A DNA stretch of 64,000 nt, taken from positions 564,671-628,670 of the forward strand of contig JAUCSD010000001.1 in NCBI GenBank assembly GCA_030445245.1, given 5' to 3'. This document shows, one piece after another, positions 8,986-19,138 of this stretch. The position numbers were made by a program, and so were the translations under genes. The notes beneath the pieces are model-generated. The model was not told the DNA's origin and made no database searches. It worked only from the letters and a program-made list of their open reading frames with translations. Position 1 is the stretch's first letter. Every line of letters starts with the position of its first letter. The stretch is from Candidatus Saccharimonadota bacterium (GTDB lineage Bacteria > Patescibacteriota > Saccharimonadia > Saccharimonadales > Saccharimonadaceae).

Positions 8986-11373
8986 ATGGAATATATTTTA
9001 AAGATTGTTCATAGCAGCACAGTGATAACCTCTTTTATTGTAGGTGTTACTGTCGTTATCGTGATTCTAGGACTCTTTAGCTGGCTTCGTTTTATTGATC
9101 TTAAGAGAATATACAAGCAAAAGAGAGTATTCATTGAGGTAACGCCACCACGCGAGGCTAGTAAGACACCTGAAGCGACAGAGCAGCTTTTTCATATTTT
9201 CCATAGCGCTGGTGCAACTCAAAAGTTCAAACACCGATTATTGCGCCGCAATAATATATTCTCACTTGAAGTTACGTCCACGCGTCGTGAGGGAGTCCGC
9301 TTTGTTATAGGAACGAGCGAACATGAAGCTGATTCGGTTGAACGTAGTATCGCCGCTTTCCTGAGTGACTCACGCGTAAAAAGGATTGATGATCCGCTGC
9401 TCAAGGCCAACGGCTTCACGAAAGTAAAAGAGTTTAAACAAACAAAGCATTTTGCCTTACCGATTCGTACACTGGCTACATTCGAGCAGCACGATCCCAT
9501 CGCGTACATTACTGGCGCTATGAATAGGCTGTCCGAAGGTGAGCAAGTAACATTGCAGCTTGTTATTTCTCCAGCGCGTATCCGCAATATGGCTGCAATG
9601 GTTGATCGCTATCGTGAGTTCTATAAGATTTCCGATGCGACACACAACAAAGCGTATGGACATCTCTTCCGCTGCGAATTGCGGGTGCGGGTGGTCGCTA
9701 CTAGTTCAAAGAATAAAGACGAGCGTTTGCATGGTATCGAGTCTGCCCTTACCTCATTCAGCATTCCAAAAGTACAGACGCTCAAAGCTCGCTACAACTT
9801 CCCACAAGCTCTGCGAGGACGCTTCCGAGAATGGACATTCACTCACCGTATGCCGTCGCTCATATTGCGTAATTCCAGTGTATTCTCATCGCTCGAACTC
9901 GCTAATATCTATCACTTCCCAACCAGTCAAACGTCAGCGGAAAACCTTGTCGTATCACTAAGTCGGACACTAGCTCCCCCGCTCTCGATTATCAACAATA
10001 CTGACTACGATATCGTATTAGGCCGTAATTTTCACCGAGATAGCTATACAGACATAGGGTTGACTGCTAAAGAGCGCGAGAAACATGTTTTTATTATCGG
10101 TGGAACCGGCAACGGCAAGACGACACTGCTTGAATATGGCCTAGTCCAAGATATTAAAAATGGTAAAGGTGTTGCTATTGTTGATCCTCATGGCGATCTA
10201 GCTGAGTCCCTTCTTCGCTCAATTCCTGAAGAACGCGAGAAGGATGTAATCTATTTTAATCCAGACGACCTCTCCTTCCCAATCGGGCTTAATCTCTTGG
10301 AATTGACGACTGGTCTTGGCGAAGAAGATACTTTAAGAGAGAAAGACCTTGTTACTGAATCTATAGTCTCAATATTCCGTAAGATATTCTCCGAGGATGA
10401 TAGCGGCGGCCATCGCGTCGAGTACGTGCTGCGTAACGCTGTCCAAACGGCTCTTACTATCAAGGACGCTACGCTTTTTACTGTTTATAACCTCTTGAAT
10501 GATCCGGATTACTGCAAAACTATTGTCCAAACACTCGAAAGCGAAGACCTGCAAAACTTTTGGAAGAATGAACTCGGTAAAGCCGGCGGCTTCCAGCAAG
10601 TGAAGATGGTTGCCGGTATTACAGCAAAAATTGGACGCTTCCTATTTTCAGCCTCAGCTAAGCGCATTTTGGAGCAACCTAAGTCCACTATTAACTTCGA
10701 CGAGATACTGGATGGTAAGATCTTGATCTGCAATTTCTCAAAGGGATTACTCGGTGAAGATACGTCTGAATTATTCGGCATATCGGTGTTGGCTAAAATT
10801 CAGATGGCGGCCTTACGCCGTGCCCGCATTAAACAAGTTGATCGAAAGCCCTTCTATTTGTATGTCGATGAGTTCCAGAATTTCGCTACACAGTCATTTG
10901 TACAGATGTTATCAGAGGCTCGTAAATATAAGCTGTTCCTCACTATGGCCGAACAGTCGACGTCACAGCAAAATGACCAAAAGATGGTCAATACAATACT
11001 CGCGAATGCTGGAACCGTCGTTTGCTTCCGCACTGGAAACCCTGCCGACGAGAAGCTAATACTGCCTCTATTCAACCCATATATACAAGAGGGTGATATT
11101 GCTAACCTGCCGCCATACAATTTTTATATGCGAATATCTGCCACAAAGCCACAAGAACCGTTTTCTGGTGAGACACTATTGGTAGATAGTCCGGGCACGG
11201 GCAGCGAAAAGACAGCCGAGAGAGTTATTGAATCTTCAAAAAAGCGATACGCCACAAAGCACACTTCAACAAAACCAAAACCGCAGCTCGAAAAAGAAAG
11301 TGCCGAGCTAACTGAACCACTGGCGCAAAAGAAGGACAAGCTTAAAGGTTATCGGAGGGCGGATACTAAATAA
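8986..11373 (+). CDS. VirD4/TraG-type coupling ATPase
   Basis: The 795-residue protein has an N-terminal membrane helix (about 14-36), a long middle region, then a RecA-like motor with Walker A GGTGNGKTTLLE at about 372-383 and Walker B LYVDEFQNF at about 625-633, followed by LTMAEQSTSQQ. The order matches TraD/VirD4 coupling proteins that bring DNA to the secretion channel. The C-terminus is a lysine-rich tail. It is the last gene of the operon; about 160 bases without a clear gene separate it from convergent hsdS. Confidence 0.85.
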   Translation: MEYILKIVHSSTVITSFIVGVTVVIVILGLFSWLRFIDLKRIYKQKRVFIEVTPPREASKTPEATEQLFHIFHSAGATQKFKHRLLRRNNIFSLEVTSTRREGVRFVIGTSEHEADSVERSIAAFLSDSRVKRIDDPLLKANGFTKVKEFKQTKHFALPIRTLATFEQHDPIAYITGAMNRLSEGEQVTLQLVISPARIRNMAAMVDRYREFYKISDATHNKAYGHLFRCELRVRVVATSSKNKDERLHGIESALTSFSIPKVQTLKARYNFPQALRGRFREWTFTHRMPSLILRNSSVFSSLELANIYHFPTSQTSAENLVVSLSRTLAPPLSIINNTDYDIVLGRNFHRDSYTDIGLTAKEREKHVFIIGGTGNGKTTLLEYGLVQDIKNGKGVAIVDPHGDLAESLLRSIPEEREKDVIYFNPDDLSFPIGLNLLELTTGLGEEDTLREKDLVTESIVSIFRKIFSEDDSGGHRVEYVLRNAVQTALTIKDATLFTVYNLLNDPDYCKTIVQTLESEDLQNFWKNELGKAGGFQQVKMVAGITAKIGRFLFSASAKRILEQPKSTINFDEILDGKILICNFSKGLLGEDTSELFGISVLAKIQMAALRRARIKQVDRKPFYLYVDEFQNFATQSFVQMLSEARKYKLFLTMAEQSTSQQNDQKMVNTILANAGTVVCFRTGNPADEKLILPLFNPYIQEGDIANLPPYNFYMRISATKPQEPFSGETLLVDSPGTGSEKTAERVIESSKKRYATKHTSTKPKPQLEKESAELTEPLAQKKDKLKGYRRADTK

Positions 11374-11531
11374 AAAACTCAGAGATTGATGACTGGGGAA
11401 GTATAAAGAAAAATATTTCAGAGTAAATACTGTCAAGATGGGGCCGTGTCGAATAGAGGCTGATCTTTAAAATTACAATAAAGTATGATAAAAGCTATGA
11501 ACCATTACGATTTCAATATCTTACTCGATCC

Positions 11532-13169
11532 TTATTTCCCCAGACTTTTTTCTAACTCTGCGACTAATCTTAATAACTGACTAGTTTTTTGGACTATGCG
11601 TAATTGCTCTCCAATGGGTGGTAGCGGTACCGGGAAGTTTGCAAAGAATCTTGTAGGGACACGCTTCTGACCGGCGGAGCCTGTCATCTTCTTACGCCCC
11701 GACTCAAGGTACACAGGGCTTTTTATCCATAGGTAGAAAAAGGATGGATTGACAAAGCTCGACTTCTGCCTGAAGACATGTAACTCGGTTGTTCCGGCAC
11801 CTACACCACTCGGTAGGTTACCAATAACAGCTGCTTTTGAATTTTCAAAACAAGGTGTTATCTTTGCCATAACCACATCTCCGTCAGCAAAGTGGGTGAA
11901 GCCCCTCTTTATAGCCTCCCATTTTCTCGTCTCAAAACTTGGGCTTACTCCATAGTCTTCACTAATCATTGTCATTGGAATAAAGCCAGCATCAGTTTCA
12001 TCCGGAGCACTGTTTCTGGGATTAATCTGGCCGATCTCTTCTGTTCGGACCCACTTCCAGCTTCTTGGAATTTTGAAAGGTATTTCATCTTCAGCCATCT
12101 TGGACGACAGCTTCTGTTTTCTAAGTCGGCCTTCGATTATAAGTTTTTGCTTTTCAATTTGGATTTGTCGGTGGAGTTCTTCGCCTGTGCCTTCAGATGG
12201 ATCTTGTGGAACGAGCTGGCCGGAAATTGCGAGGTGGAGGATAGCCTTGCGGAGTTCAACGGCATCTACTTTGGTGCGGATGATTTCGTTAAGGTGCTTG
12301 AGCGCAAGATCCTCGTTCCCTTTTGATAACTGCCTCAAGAGTGATGTCGTAAGCTTTCGTCGCTCGGCCTGTTCGGCTTGATATTTTTCTGATAGTTCAT
12401 GAATAAGTTTAAATATCGTCCCGATCTTTTTAATGATTCGCAGCTGCTCTGAGCTTGAAGGTAGTGGAATGATAATTTCTTTGATCTTTTGAACATTTAG
12501 GTTTGGCTGTGCACCTCCTGAAGCGCCTTGACGCATGGTCTCATAGCTAACCTCAATAACTTTTCTCACATACTCTTCGAGTAACTCAGAACGGGTAAGT
12601 TTGGTAAAGACTGCACAGGCCTGGTTTGTAGCTGCCGCTACTCCAAGCATTGCAACCTGACCACGTGTCTTGCCCTGTCCGTACATTGCGATTACTAATG
12701 AACCGACGGGGTATAATGAGCAATTTGTCTCTTTGAGAGCTTTCGCTGTTATATATTCATCCGTCTTGAGGATAATGTCGTTAGACGTAAGTGAACTAGT
12801 TACCCAAGGGATTGTGCCGCCATAGTAGGTGTGATCATCCCGTGAGGGGGTGGCACCTGTGCCAACTATGCCAATATTGCCCAATCTAGCCCATGTCCAG
12901 GTTTTCGGTATCTCAAAAGGTATCTTATCACCAGTAATCTCTGGGAGTGGCTTTTGCTTTTTGAGTTTACCCTCACTAATTAGCTTGGTTTTCCCGATTT
13001 GGATTTGCTGATATAATTCTCCACCAGTGCCCTCGCTCGAGTCCTGCGGAACGAGCTGGCCGGAGATGGCAAGGCGGAGGACGGTTTTTTTGAGTCGCTC
13101 AATACCGCCGGGCACATGAATGTACTCGTCTAGATTATCTACGAGAATGCGCAGCTCTTTAACGGTCAT
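11532..13169 (-). CDS. hsdS: Type I restriction-modification specificity subunit HsdS
   Basis: The ATG at 13169 overlaps the hsdM stop by 11 bases; an upstream TTG is a weaker choice. The protein has two target-recognition domains, each preceded by a nearly repeated conserved segment: LAISGQLVPQDSSEGTG near residue 35 and LAISGQLVPQDPSEGTG near residue 315, followed in both by IPFxIPxxWxW. This two-half structure is normal for HsdS and sets the bipartite DNA target. The two repeats are also similar at DNA level (around 12170-12250 and 13020-13100), which could allow exchange of recognition domains. Confidence 0.9.
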   Translation of the reverse strand: MTVKELRILVDNLDEYIHVPGGIERLKKTVLRLAISGQLVPQDSSEGTGGELYQQIQIGKTKLISEGKLKKQKPLPEITGDKIPFEIPKTWTWARLGNIGIVGTGATPSRDDHTYYGGTIPWVTSSLTSNDIILKTDEYITAKALKETNCSLYPVGSLVIAMYGQGKTRGQVAMLGVAAATNQACAVFTKLTRSELLEEYVRKVIEVSYETMRQGASGGAQPNLNVQKIKEIIIPLPSSSEQLRIIKKIGTIFKLIHELSEKYQAEQAERRKLTTSLLRQLSKGNEDLALKHLNEIIRTKVDAVELRKAILHLAISGQLVPQDPSEGTGEELHRQIQIEKQKLIIEGRLRKQKLSSKMAEDEIPFKIPRSWKWVRTEEIGQINPRNSAPDETDAGFIPMTMISEDYGVSPSFETRKWEAIKRGFTHFADGDVVMAKITPCFENSKAAVIGNLPSGVGAGTTELHVFRQKSSFVNPSFFYLWIKSPVYLESGRKKMTGSAGQKRVPTRFFANFPVPLPPIGEQLRIVQKTSQLLRLVAELEKSLGK

Positions 13170-14601
13170 GATGAGCAAGAGCCTCGATAAGTTCTGTCTT
13201 GATTTGCTCGAGTGTATTTTTGACTTCCGCCTGCCTGGCTCGATAGCTCACCAGAACTTCTTCTGGGTCAAGTTCGTCTACTTCTTTTATATTTGGGTTT
13301 TTGATGTCCAAGTTATAGTCAAGCTTCTTAATTTCTTCGATCGACACCTTCCAGGCTTGATCGGTTTCTTTGCGGTCACTCCACCACTCCTTAAGCGGAT
13401 TGAACTCCTCATCCTTGATCGGTTTTGTCTTATTGTAGGCCTTTGCACCCTCTGGCAGCTGGTGTTCGTAGTACCAAATTTCTTTTGTTGGCGTACCTTT
13501 TGTAAAGAAGAGTAAATTAGTTGCAATGGACGTGTACGGTGCGAATACGCTCCTGGGTAGACGGACGATCGTGTGTAGGTTACATTCCTGTAGTAGGTGC
13601 TCTTTAATCCGCGTCTTTACACCCTCGCCGAATAACGTACCGTCTGGCAAAACGATGCCCGCACGTCCGCCATTTTTAAGAAGACGAATCATAAGAACGA
13701 GAAACAGGTCGGCTGTCTCGCGAGTTCTAAAGTTCGATGGGAAGTTCTTTTCGATACCGTCGACTTCCTGACCACCAAAAGGCGGGTTAGCAATGATAGT
13801 ATCGACATAATCCTTCGGTCCATAGCTAATAAGTGGTCTACTAAGTGTATTGTCGTAGCGTATGTTAACTGGGTCTTCGATACCGTGAAGCATCATATTA
13901 ACAATACAAAGAGAGTACGGAAGCTGCATTTTTTCGATGCCACGAATGGACTCTTCGATAAGTGTCATGTCCTCTGGTGTTTTCGCCTGCGCATGAAGAA
14001 TATCTATAGCACTCGAAAGAAACCCTCCCGTTCCACAGGCCGGATCAAGGATGCTTTCACCCAGTTTTGGCGCAACCATTTCCGTGACAAACTTAGTGAC
14101 AGCACGAGGCGTGTAGTATTCACCGGCATCACCAGCGCTCTGGAGACTACTCAGAAGCGTTTCGTATAGGTCGTTGAATGTATGGCGATCGTCAGATGAA
14201 TTGAAATTGATTGTATTGATCTTGTTTATTACCTGACGAAGGAGAGTACCATCCTTCATGTAGTTATGGGACTCTTCAAAAGCTACACGGATAATCGCAT
14301 TGCCATCCTTCGCAGGCAAATCCCGTAGGGCGATCATGAGGTTGTTGTTTATAAAATCTAGGAGCTTACCTCCCGTAGCACCATCTTCCGCTGCAGCCCA
14401 AGTGCTCCAGCGATACTTTTCTGGCACGACTGGTTTGTAATTACTATCGATGAACTTTTTTTGCTTTTCAATGTCGTCAAAAGCCTTAAGAAAGATCATC
14501 CAGATGAGTTGATCGAGTTGTCGCACGACATCACCAGTACCAATGCCGCGATCCTTTCGCATGATGTCTTGGATAGATTTTATAAAGCCCTGTGTGATCA
14601 T
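13159..14601 (-). CDS. hsdM: Type I restriction-modification DNA methyltransferase HsdM
   Basis: The 480-residue N6-adenine methyltransferase has an N-terminal helical HsdM domain, the SAM-binding motif ILDPACGTGGF at about 178-188 and the catalytic motif NPPFGG at about 270-275. It methylates adenine in the site defined by HsdS and, with HsdS, forms the host-protecting methylase. The start directly abuts the hsdR stop and its end overlaps hsdS, so the three genes form one operon transcribed leftward in the order R-M-S. All key residues are present. Confidence 0.93.
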   Translation of the reverse strand: MITQGFIKSIQDIMRKDRGIGTGDVVRQLDQLIWMIFLKAFDDIEKQKKFIDSNYKPVVPEKYRWSTWAAAEDGATGGKLLDFINNNLMIALRDLPAKDGNAIIRVAFEESHNYMKDGTLLRQVINKINTINFNSSDDRHTFNDLYETLLSSLQSAGDAGEYYTPRAVTKFVTEMVAPKLGESILDPACGTGGFLSSAIDILHAQAKTPEDMTLIEESIRGIEKMQLPYSLCIVNMMLHGIEDPVNIRYDNTLSRPLISYGPKDYVDTIIANPPFGGQEVDGIEKNFPSNFRTRETADLFLVLMIRLLKNGGRAGIVLPDGTLFGEGVKTRIKEHLLQECNLHTIVRLPRSVFAPYTSIATNLLFFTKGTPTKEIWYYEHQLPEGAKAYNKTKPIKDEEFNPLKEWWSDRKETDQAWKVSIEEIKKLDYNLDIKNPNIKEVDELDPEEVLVSYRARQAEVKNTLEQIKTELIEALAHHDR

Positions 14602-17004
14602 CTATGCCTCTACTGTTTCGTATAGTTTATTTTCTAATTCTGACACGGCGCTTTCATATTTATCGGGACCACCAAATAACTGGGCTATCTCTAGCGGCGT
14701 ACCGTATTGGTCGATCGGCTGAACCTTGAGTAGCGATGGGTCTTCGAGTGTCTTAAGATTAGTACTCTCATACTTATCGAGCAACGCTTCTAGTACTTCA
14801 CGTGTTTTACCTCGGTACTTATTGAAGAACGTACCTCGTCTAACAGCCTGTGCACGGTCCGTCCGCTTAATCGGCTTTTTGTCGTAGGCTATATGCAGCA
14901 CGAGATCAAATATATCCATTTCATCATCGAATTGCTGCTGGAGTTCGTATAGAGGAATGCCTTTATTTTCTAATTCTTCCATGATATGAAACTTCTGTTT
15001 TGCACTACTCCAAGATTGTAGGAATTCATCAAGCGTAGCGTACTCTCCAAGCAAAGTTCTTTTAGTATAGTCCGTCAAACTCTCAGTAATGAGCTTTCCG
15101 TTACTGTCCATAATCTGTACTCGCTCACCGACAATCTCCACTTGCTTCCCGCTAATAGTATGGATAACCTTACGTTCCTTCATCTCGTTAGGGTTGGGAA
15201 TGTAGACCATATTTTCCGCAGTATCAGCTTTGTCGTCAAACATACCATGCACGGCTTGGCTAAGTTCGTTAATCTGTACCAGATCATCGACCGCACCTTC
15301 AAACTCCTCCTTGTTTTTTGGCTCGTAAACCTTGACAGGGTCACCGTCGTAATCTGGGTCTGCAAAGAGCTTGGTAACATTCCTAAAGTCAAGAATCGTA
15401 AAGAAGGTCTTATCATAGTCTTCTCGCACACGCGTACCTCGTCCTATGATTTGCTTAAACTCCGTCATACTTTCAATATTGCTGTCTAGAACAATGACTT
15501 TGCACGTCTGAGCATCTACGCCAGTCGACATAAGCTTAGATGTTGTCGCGATTACTGGATAACGGGATTCAGGATCAATAAAGTTATCGAGCTCAGCTTT
15601 ACCAATCTCGTCGTCGCCAGTAATCTTCATGATGTATTTGCTATTCTCTTGTACTTTTTCCGAGTTCAGATTAGTTAAAGCAATACGCATACGGTTGGCA
15701 TGGCTAATAGTACGACAAAAGACAATGGTTTTAGCGTATGGATCGGTTTTTTCTAGAAACCTGGTAATATACTCGGCAACCTTCTTGTCGCGCTCAGGCA
15801 AAATAATGGTACGATCGAAATCTTTGGTCGTGTATTCTCGATCTTCGATTTCATTACCTTCGTCATCTGTTTCACCGTCTTCGGGGCGATAGCCGAAAGT
15901 GTCAACATCGGTTGCGACACGAATAACTTTATAGGGAGCCAGAAACCCATCATCTATGCCATCTTTTAGAGAGTAGGTATAGATAGGCTCACTGAAGTAA
16001 TGTGAACTGCTAGCTTCTTTGGTCTCAATTGGGGTGGCAGTGAGGCCAATTTGTGTGGCGTTGGAAAAATACTCAAGAATCTCACGCCAGGCGCTATCCG
16101 CTTTTGAGCTGCCTCTATGACACTCATCTATGACAATGAGATCAAAGAAGTCTTTGCTGAATTCTTTATAGGCATTTTTCGTCTCGTCATTACTAGTAAC
16201 AGCCTGATAAAGAGATAGATAAATCTCATAACTTTTATCTATTTTGCGATTTGTGATCTTCGTCATAGCCGAGCCAAAATGTTTAAAATCATTTGACTTT
16301 GTTTGATCTACTAAGATGTTCCTATCTGCTAGAAATAGAATGCGTCTTTGTCTATCCGATGGAGCTTTCCAAAAGCGCCAGATGATTTGTGCTGCCGTAT
16401 AGGTCTTGCCCGTTCCCGTAGCCATGACGAGTAGAATACGTTTCTGACCGCGAGCAATAGCTTCAACGGCTCGATTAATAGCGACCCGTTGATAGTATCG
16501 CGGTTTCTTACCGCCACCGTCATCATAATAGGACGTCCCTGTAAGACTCGTAGATACCGACTCGATACCTCGCCATTGTCTGTATAAGGTGTCGAGCGTT
16601 TCCGGACTTGGGAATGCATCGAGACCTATTACTTTTTCAACTTGATCAAGTAGACCGGTTCTATCGTGCATAACGAAAGAGTCTCCGTTGCTCGTAAATA
16701 CAAAAGGAACATCCAAATGTTCAGCATAATTAACCGCCTGCTGCATACCCGCACCTTCATCGTGGTTATTATCTTTTGCCTCAACAATCGCCAACGGCGT
16801 ATTCGTACCGTCTTGGCGTGTTAGCAAATAGTCTACGAACTTACGATCTTTTCGGAATGACTTCTTACCTTTGACGATGATTCGGCCTGCAGTAAAGTAA
16901 TAAAACTCTTCACGCACCGAGTCAATATCCCAACCAGCTTTCGTGATTGCTGGTGAAATATACCTAGATCGAATCTCGGTTTCTGTAAGGAGTCTCTTAT
17001 CCAT
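14602..17004 (-). CDS. hsdR: Type I restriction endonuclease subunit HsdR
   Basis: The 800-residue motor-nuclease has an N-terminal endonuclease domain with the acidic pair and lysine in DYLLTRQDG...AIVEAKD (about residues 58-77), a Walker A MATGTGKTYTAAQ near 190-203 and a DECH box near 293. Helicase motif VI-like IIGRGTRVRED follows. It translocates DNA and cuts unmodified targets with HsdM and HsdS. A TATAAT at 17013-17018 lies eight bases before the ATG, giving a nearly leaderless promoter for the operon. No truncation is seen. Confidence 0.92.
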   Translation of the reverse strand: MDKRLLTETEIRSRYISPAITKAGWDIDSVREEFYYFTAGRIIVKGKKSFRKDRKFVDYLLTRQDGTNTPLAIVEAKDNNHDEGAGMQQAVNYAEHLDVPFVFTSNGDSFVMHDRTGLLDQVEKVIGLDAFPSPETLDTLYRQWRGIESVSTSLTGTSYYDDGGGKKPRYYQRVAINRAVEAIARGQKRILLVMATGTGKTYTAAQIIWRFWKAPSDRQRRILFLADRNILVDQTKSNDFKHFGSAMTKITNRKIDKSYEIYLSLYQAVTSNDETKNAYKEFSKDFFDLIVIDECHRGSSKADSAWREILEYFSNATQIGLTATPIETKEASSSHYFSEPIYTYSLKDGIDDGFLAPYKVIRVATDVDTFGYRPEDGETDDEGNEIEDREYTTKDFDRTIILPERDKKVAEYITRFLEKTDPYAKTIVFCRTISHANRMRIALTNLNSEKVQENSKYIMKITGDDEIGKAELDNFIDPESRYPVIATTSKLMSTGVDAQTCKVIVLDSNIESMTEFKQIIGRGTRVREDYDKTFFTILDFRNVTKLFADPDYDGDPVKVYEPKNKEEFEGAVDDLVQINELSQAVHGMFDDKADTAENMVYIPNPNEMKERKVIHTISGKQVEIVGERVQIMDSNGKLITESLTDYTKRTLLGEYATLDEFLQSWSSAKQKFHIMEELENKGIPLYELQQQFDDEMDIFDLVLHIAYDKKPIKRTDRAQAVRRGTFFNKYRGKTREVLEALLDKYESTNLKTLEDPSLLKVQPIDQYGTPLEIAQLFGGPDKYESAVSELENKLYETVEA

Positions 17005-17070
17005 TACTTGTTATTATACAGATAACTGACCAATATTCACTACCGTCATGCGTACAATCGGTAGGGATGT

Positions 17071-17952
17071 CTAGACGAAGAAGTCTTCGTCGACACTCTT
17101 AACGGTATAAACACTTCTCGCTTGCACGCCGACGCCATATTTATACATGAGTTCTGCAAGCTTCTCGCCATCTATTAAAATTATCGTGTGATGAGCATCT
17201 CTCGCTTTCTTTATTGCTTTCACGTCAAAGTTGGAAGTGGTCACGAATATGCCTTTTTGCGTATCTCCACTCATTGCACCAATGAAGTTTCGAATCTCAG
17301 GCTCGCGAACACTATGACCGTTATACCTCTTTGCCTGAATATATATTTTTTCAAGACCGAGCTCATCCTGGTTTATGACTCCGTCTATGCCACCGTCACC
17401 CGTTTTTACAGTCGTCCGAGCACCACCGTATCCCATTTTTTCAAAAAGGCCATTGACTACTTGTTCAAAATAGAACGGGTCCGCAGCCATGAGTCTGTCG
17501 AGTAGCTCGGATCTCACCTGGTTCTCGATGGCTTGCACGCCCGCATCTATCATATCTTGCGGCGTTTGATCTTCTGTATTTCCTAATACCTCTTTGTCCT
17601 TTTGAGATATGCTATTACGATGTGCGATAAAATCAGGGTCATTCTCTATATCCTTAGCCGACAACTCGCCTCGTTTTAATGCTTCGAGCCCTTTGTCGGT
17701 AATCTGTACCATTGCGCGCGCCGGCTGTCTCACTAGTCCCGCCTGTTTTAAGTACACTTTACCCCAACCAATCCGATCAAATATGAGTGGCACGCCACTT
17801 TTTGTCGTGAGGGATAGTACGTCATCAGGTAGGTCTCCGTAGTACGTATCTCGCACGACTTTTCGCAGTTCACTAAATTGCATTACTTCACCATTTTTGA
17901 GGACTTCAAGAATAGGGCGATATGTTTCATGATGTTTAGGTAGTTTATCCAT
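17071..17952 (-). CDS. mrr: Mrr-type restriction endonuclease
   Basis: The 293-residue protein has an N-terminal winged-helix-like Mrr_N region and a C-terminal PD-(D/E)XK nuclease domain with GDGGIDG near residue 186 and IQAKRY near 205, the catalytic D and QxK pattern of Mrr. Mrr enzymes cut methylated or otherwise foreign DNA. A TATAAT at 17961-17966 sits eight bases before the ATG, the same near-leaderless arrangement as hsdR 66 bases downstream. A type IV-like enzyme beside a type I methylase must tolerate that methylation pattern; this is inference. Confidence 0.88.
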   Translation of the reverse strand: MDKLPKHHETYRPILEVLKNGEVMQFSELRKVVRDTYYGDLPDDVLSLTTKSGVPLIFDRIGWGKVYLKQAGLVRQPARAMVQITDKGLEALKRGELSAKDIENDPDFIAHRNSISQKDKEVLGNTEDQTPQDMIDAGVQAIENQVRSELLDRLMAADPFYFEQVVNGLFEKMGYGGARTTVKTGDGGIDGVINQDELGLEKIYIQAKRYNGHSVREPEIRNFIGAMSGDTQKGIFVTTSNFDVKAIKKARDAHHTIILIDGEKLAELMYKYGVGVQARSVYTVKSVDEDFFV

Positions 17953-18029
17953 TATCAGCTATTATACAGGCCTCTGATTAAATAATCCCAACTCCTCCAA
18001 GCTACTATCTCTAAAACAGAGACATTATA

Positions 18030-18158
18030 AGATCCAGTAAGTTGATCGATTAATGCTGAGCATAAGAATTGTTTATCGATAGATCAGGCTTGTCACTACA
18101 AGATATAGCCTGTTTTTGTTTGGCACGGGAGTTGCTTTGGGGCTCTCGGGCTTTTTTG
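18030..18158 (+). ncRNA. Possible small structured RNA with terminator
   Basis: No gene fits this plus-strand stretch, but two hairpins occur in order: CAGGCT...AGCCTG (about 18087-18114) and CGGGAG...CTCTCG (about 18127-18150, one wobble pair), the second followed by six T residues. This looks like a short transcript ending at an intrinsic terminator. No promoter is clear and no RNA family is recognised. It could instead be a terminator remnant. Confidence 0.25.
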
Positions 18159-18170
18159 CTATTCCTAGAT

Positions 18171-18938
18171 TTAACCTAGGCTAATAGTGTCTTTCATAAC
18201 AACCTTAAATTCTATATCTCGTATCCAAGCTTTATTAATAGCTGTATCGCAACGCTTCTGTACTTTTTTACAAGCAATCTCAGAATTACACACAAATACG
18301 ATAGATGGAAATCCTGATCCAGTCATAGCCCAGCTGCCGCTCTCTTTGTAGTCGAAGTAATGCTTAATCTTCTTTGAAGCATCAATCAACAAATGTACAT
18401 CATCGTCTAAAACATCTAAGAAGAAATGTTTCGTATCGTCGCTTGTCTGAAGTGTCAAATAAGCATCGGGTAGCGGCGTAGGAAAGCCCTCAAAGCTAAC
18501 CTGGTCACTTTTGGATAAGAAGTCCAGGTTATCGCCATAATTAGCCATGAGACGATTGTAGAGCTCAAATACTGCCAAACAATGCGTAACGAATTGCTCG
18601 CGCATATTACCGTCGCGGTAAATACCTTGGATGTTAATTTCGTCCGCATCATCCTCATCTCGATACCCTGCAAGTTTACGCGCCCCAGCTGGCAATAAGT
18701 AATACGCGACCGGTTTATGTAGTAGCCTATAGTCATCAAAATACCGCTTTGCTATAAAACCTTGTTGCTCTAATGTCTCCAACCTTTTAAATACATTCAT
18801 ACCTGGATTAGATTCAATAAAATAGGCTTTTACTGTCGGTACTGTAACAAATCGAAACTTATACAGTAGTTCTAGTATCTGTATTTGTTCTATGTTTAGT
18901 GGGCGTCTATATTTTGGTTCCATCTTATTTATTACCAT
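18171..18938 (-). CDS. Replication-relaxation (Replic_Relax) family protein
   Basis: The 255-residue protein starts with a winged-helix-type segment (LNIEQIQILELLYKFRFVT) and continues with a mixed domain rich in acidic residues, resembling replication-relaxation proteins on actinobacterial and CPR plasmids and conjugative elements. These are thought to bind DNA and act in plasmid replication or mobilisation. It is transcribed divergently from the recombinase operon, with about 200 bases between them. No other relaxase candidate is visible in the element, which makes this the best candidate for DNA processing. The family call is moderately sure; the role is inference. Confidence 0.6.
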   Translation of the reverse strand: MVINKMEPKYRRPLNIEQIQILELLYKFRFVTVPTVKAYFIESNPGMNVFKRLETLEQQGFIAKRYFDDYRLLHKPVAYYLLPAGARKLAGYRDEDDADEINIQGIYRDGNMREQFVTHCLAVFELYNRLMANYGDNLDFLSKSDQVSFEGFPTPLPDAYLTLQTSDDTKHFFLDVLDDDVHLLIDASKKIKHYFDYKESGSWAMTGSGFPSIVFVCNSEIACKKVQKRCDTAINKAWIRDIEFKVVMKDTISLG

Positions 18939-19080
18939 ACGTTCATTTCTCTCTATATATTTATATATTAAGAAGAGTAAAAGGAAAAGGAGTACGTAAG
19001 GGGTTAGAGAGAAAAGATAGGTGCATTTCGGGTAGTTCAGCTATATTGTACATAAAACAGCACCAAAATCCTTCCTAACT

Positions 19081-19121
19081 CGTACTACTAGTACTATAAT
19101 ATAACTATGACTAGTAGTACG
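19081..19121 (+). promoter_or_regulatory. Palindromic operator around the recombinase-operon -10 box
   Basis: CGTACTACTAGT at 19081-19092 and ACTAGTAGTACG at 19110-19121 are perfect 12-base inverted repeats, 17 bases apart. The spacer contains TATAAT at 19095-19100, a perfect -10 box for the downstream small gene and recombinase. A bound repressor would cover the promoter, so excision and integration are probably repressed by default. The cognate regulator is not identified; the 56-aa protein just downstream is one candidate. Confidence 0.7.
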
Positions 19122-19138
19122 ACAAGGGGTAACAAAAA

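Noticed and set aside
18030-18158. tracrRNA for a CRISPR-Cas9 system
   Set aside because: The hairpins superficially resemble one, but there is no Cas gene, no repeat array and no anti-repeat in the window.
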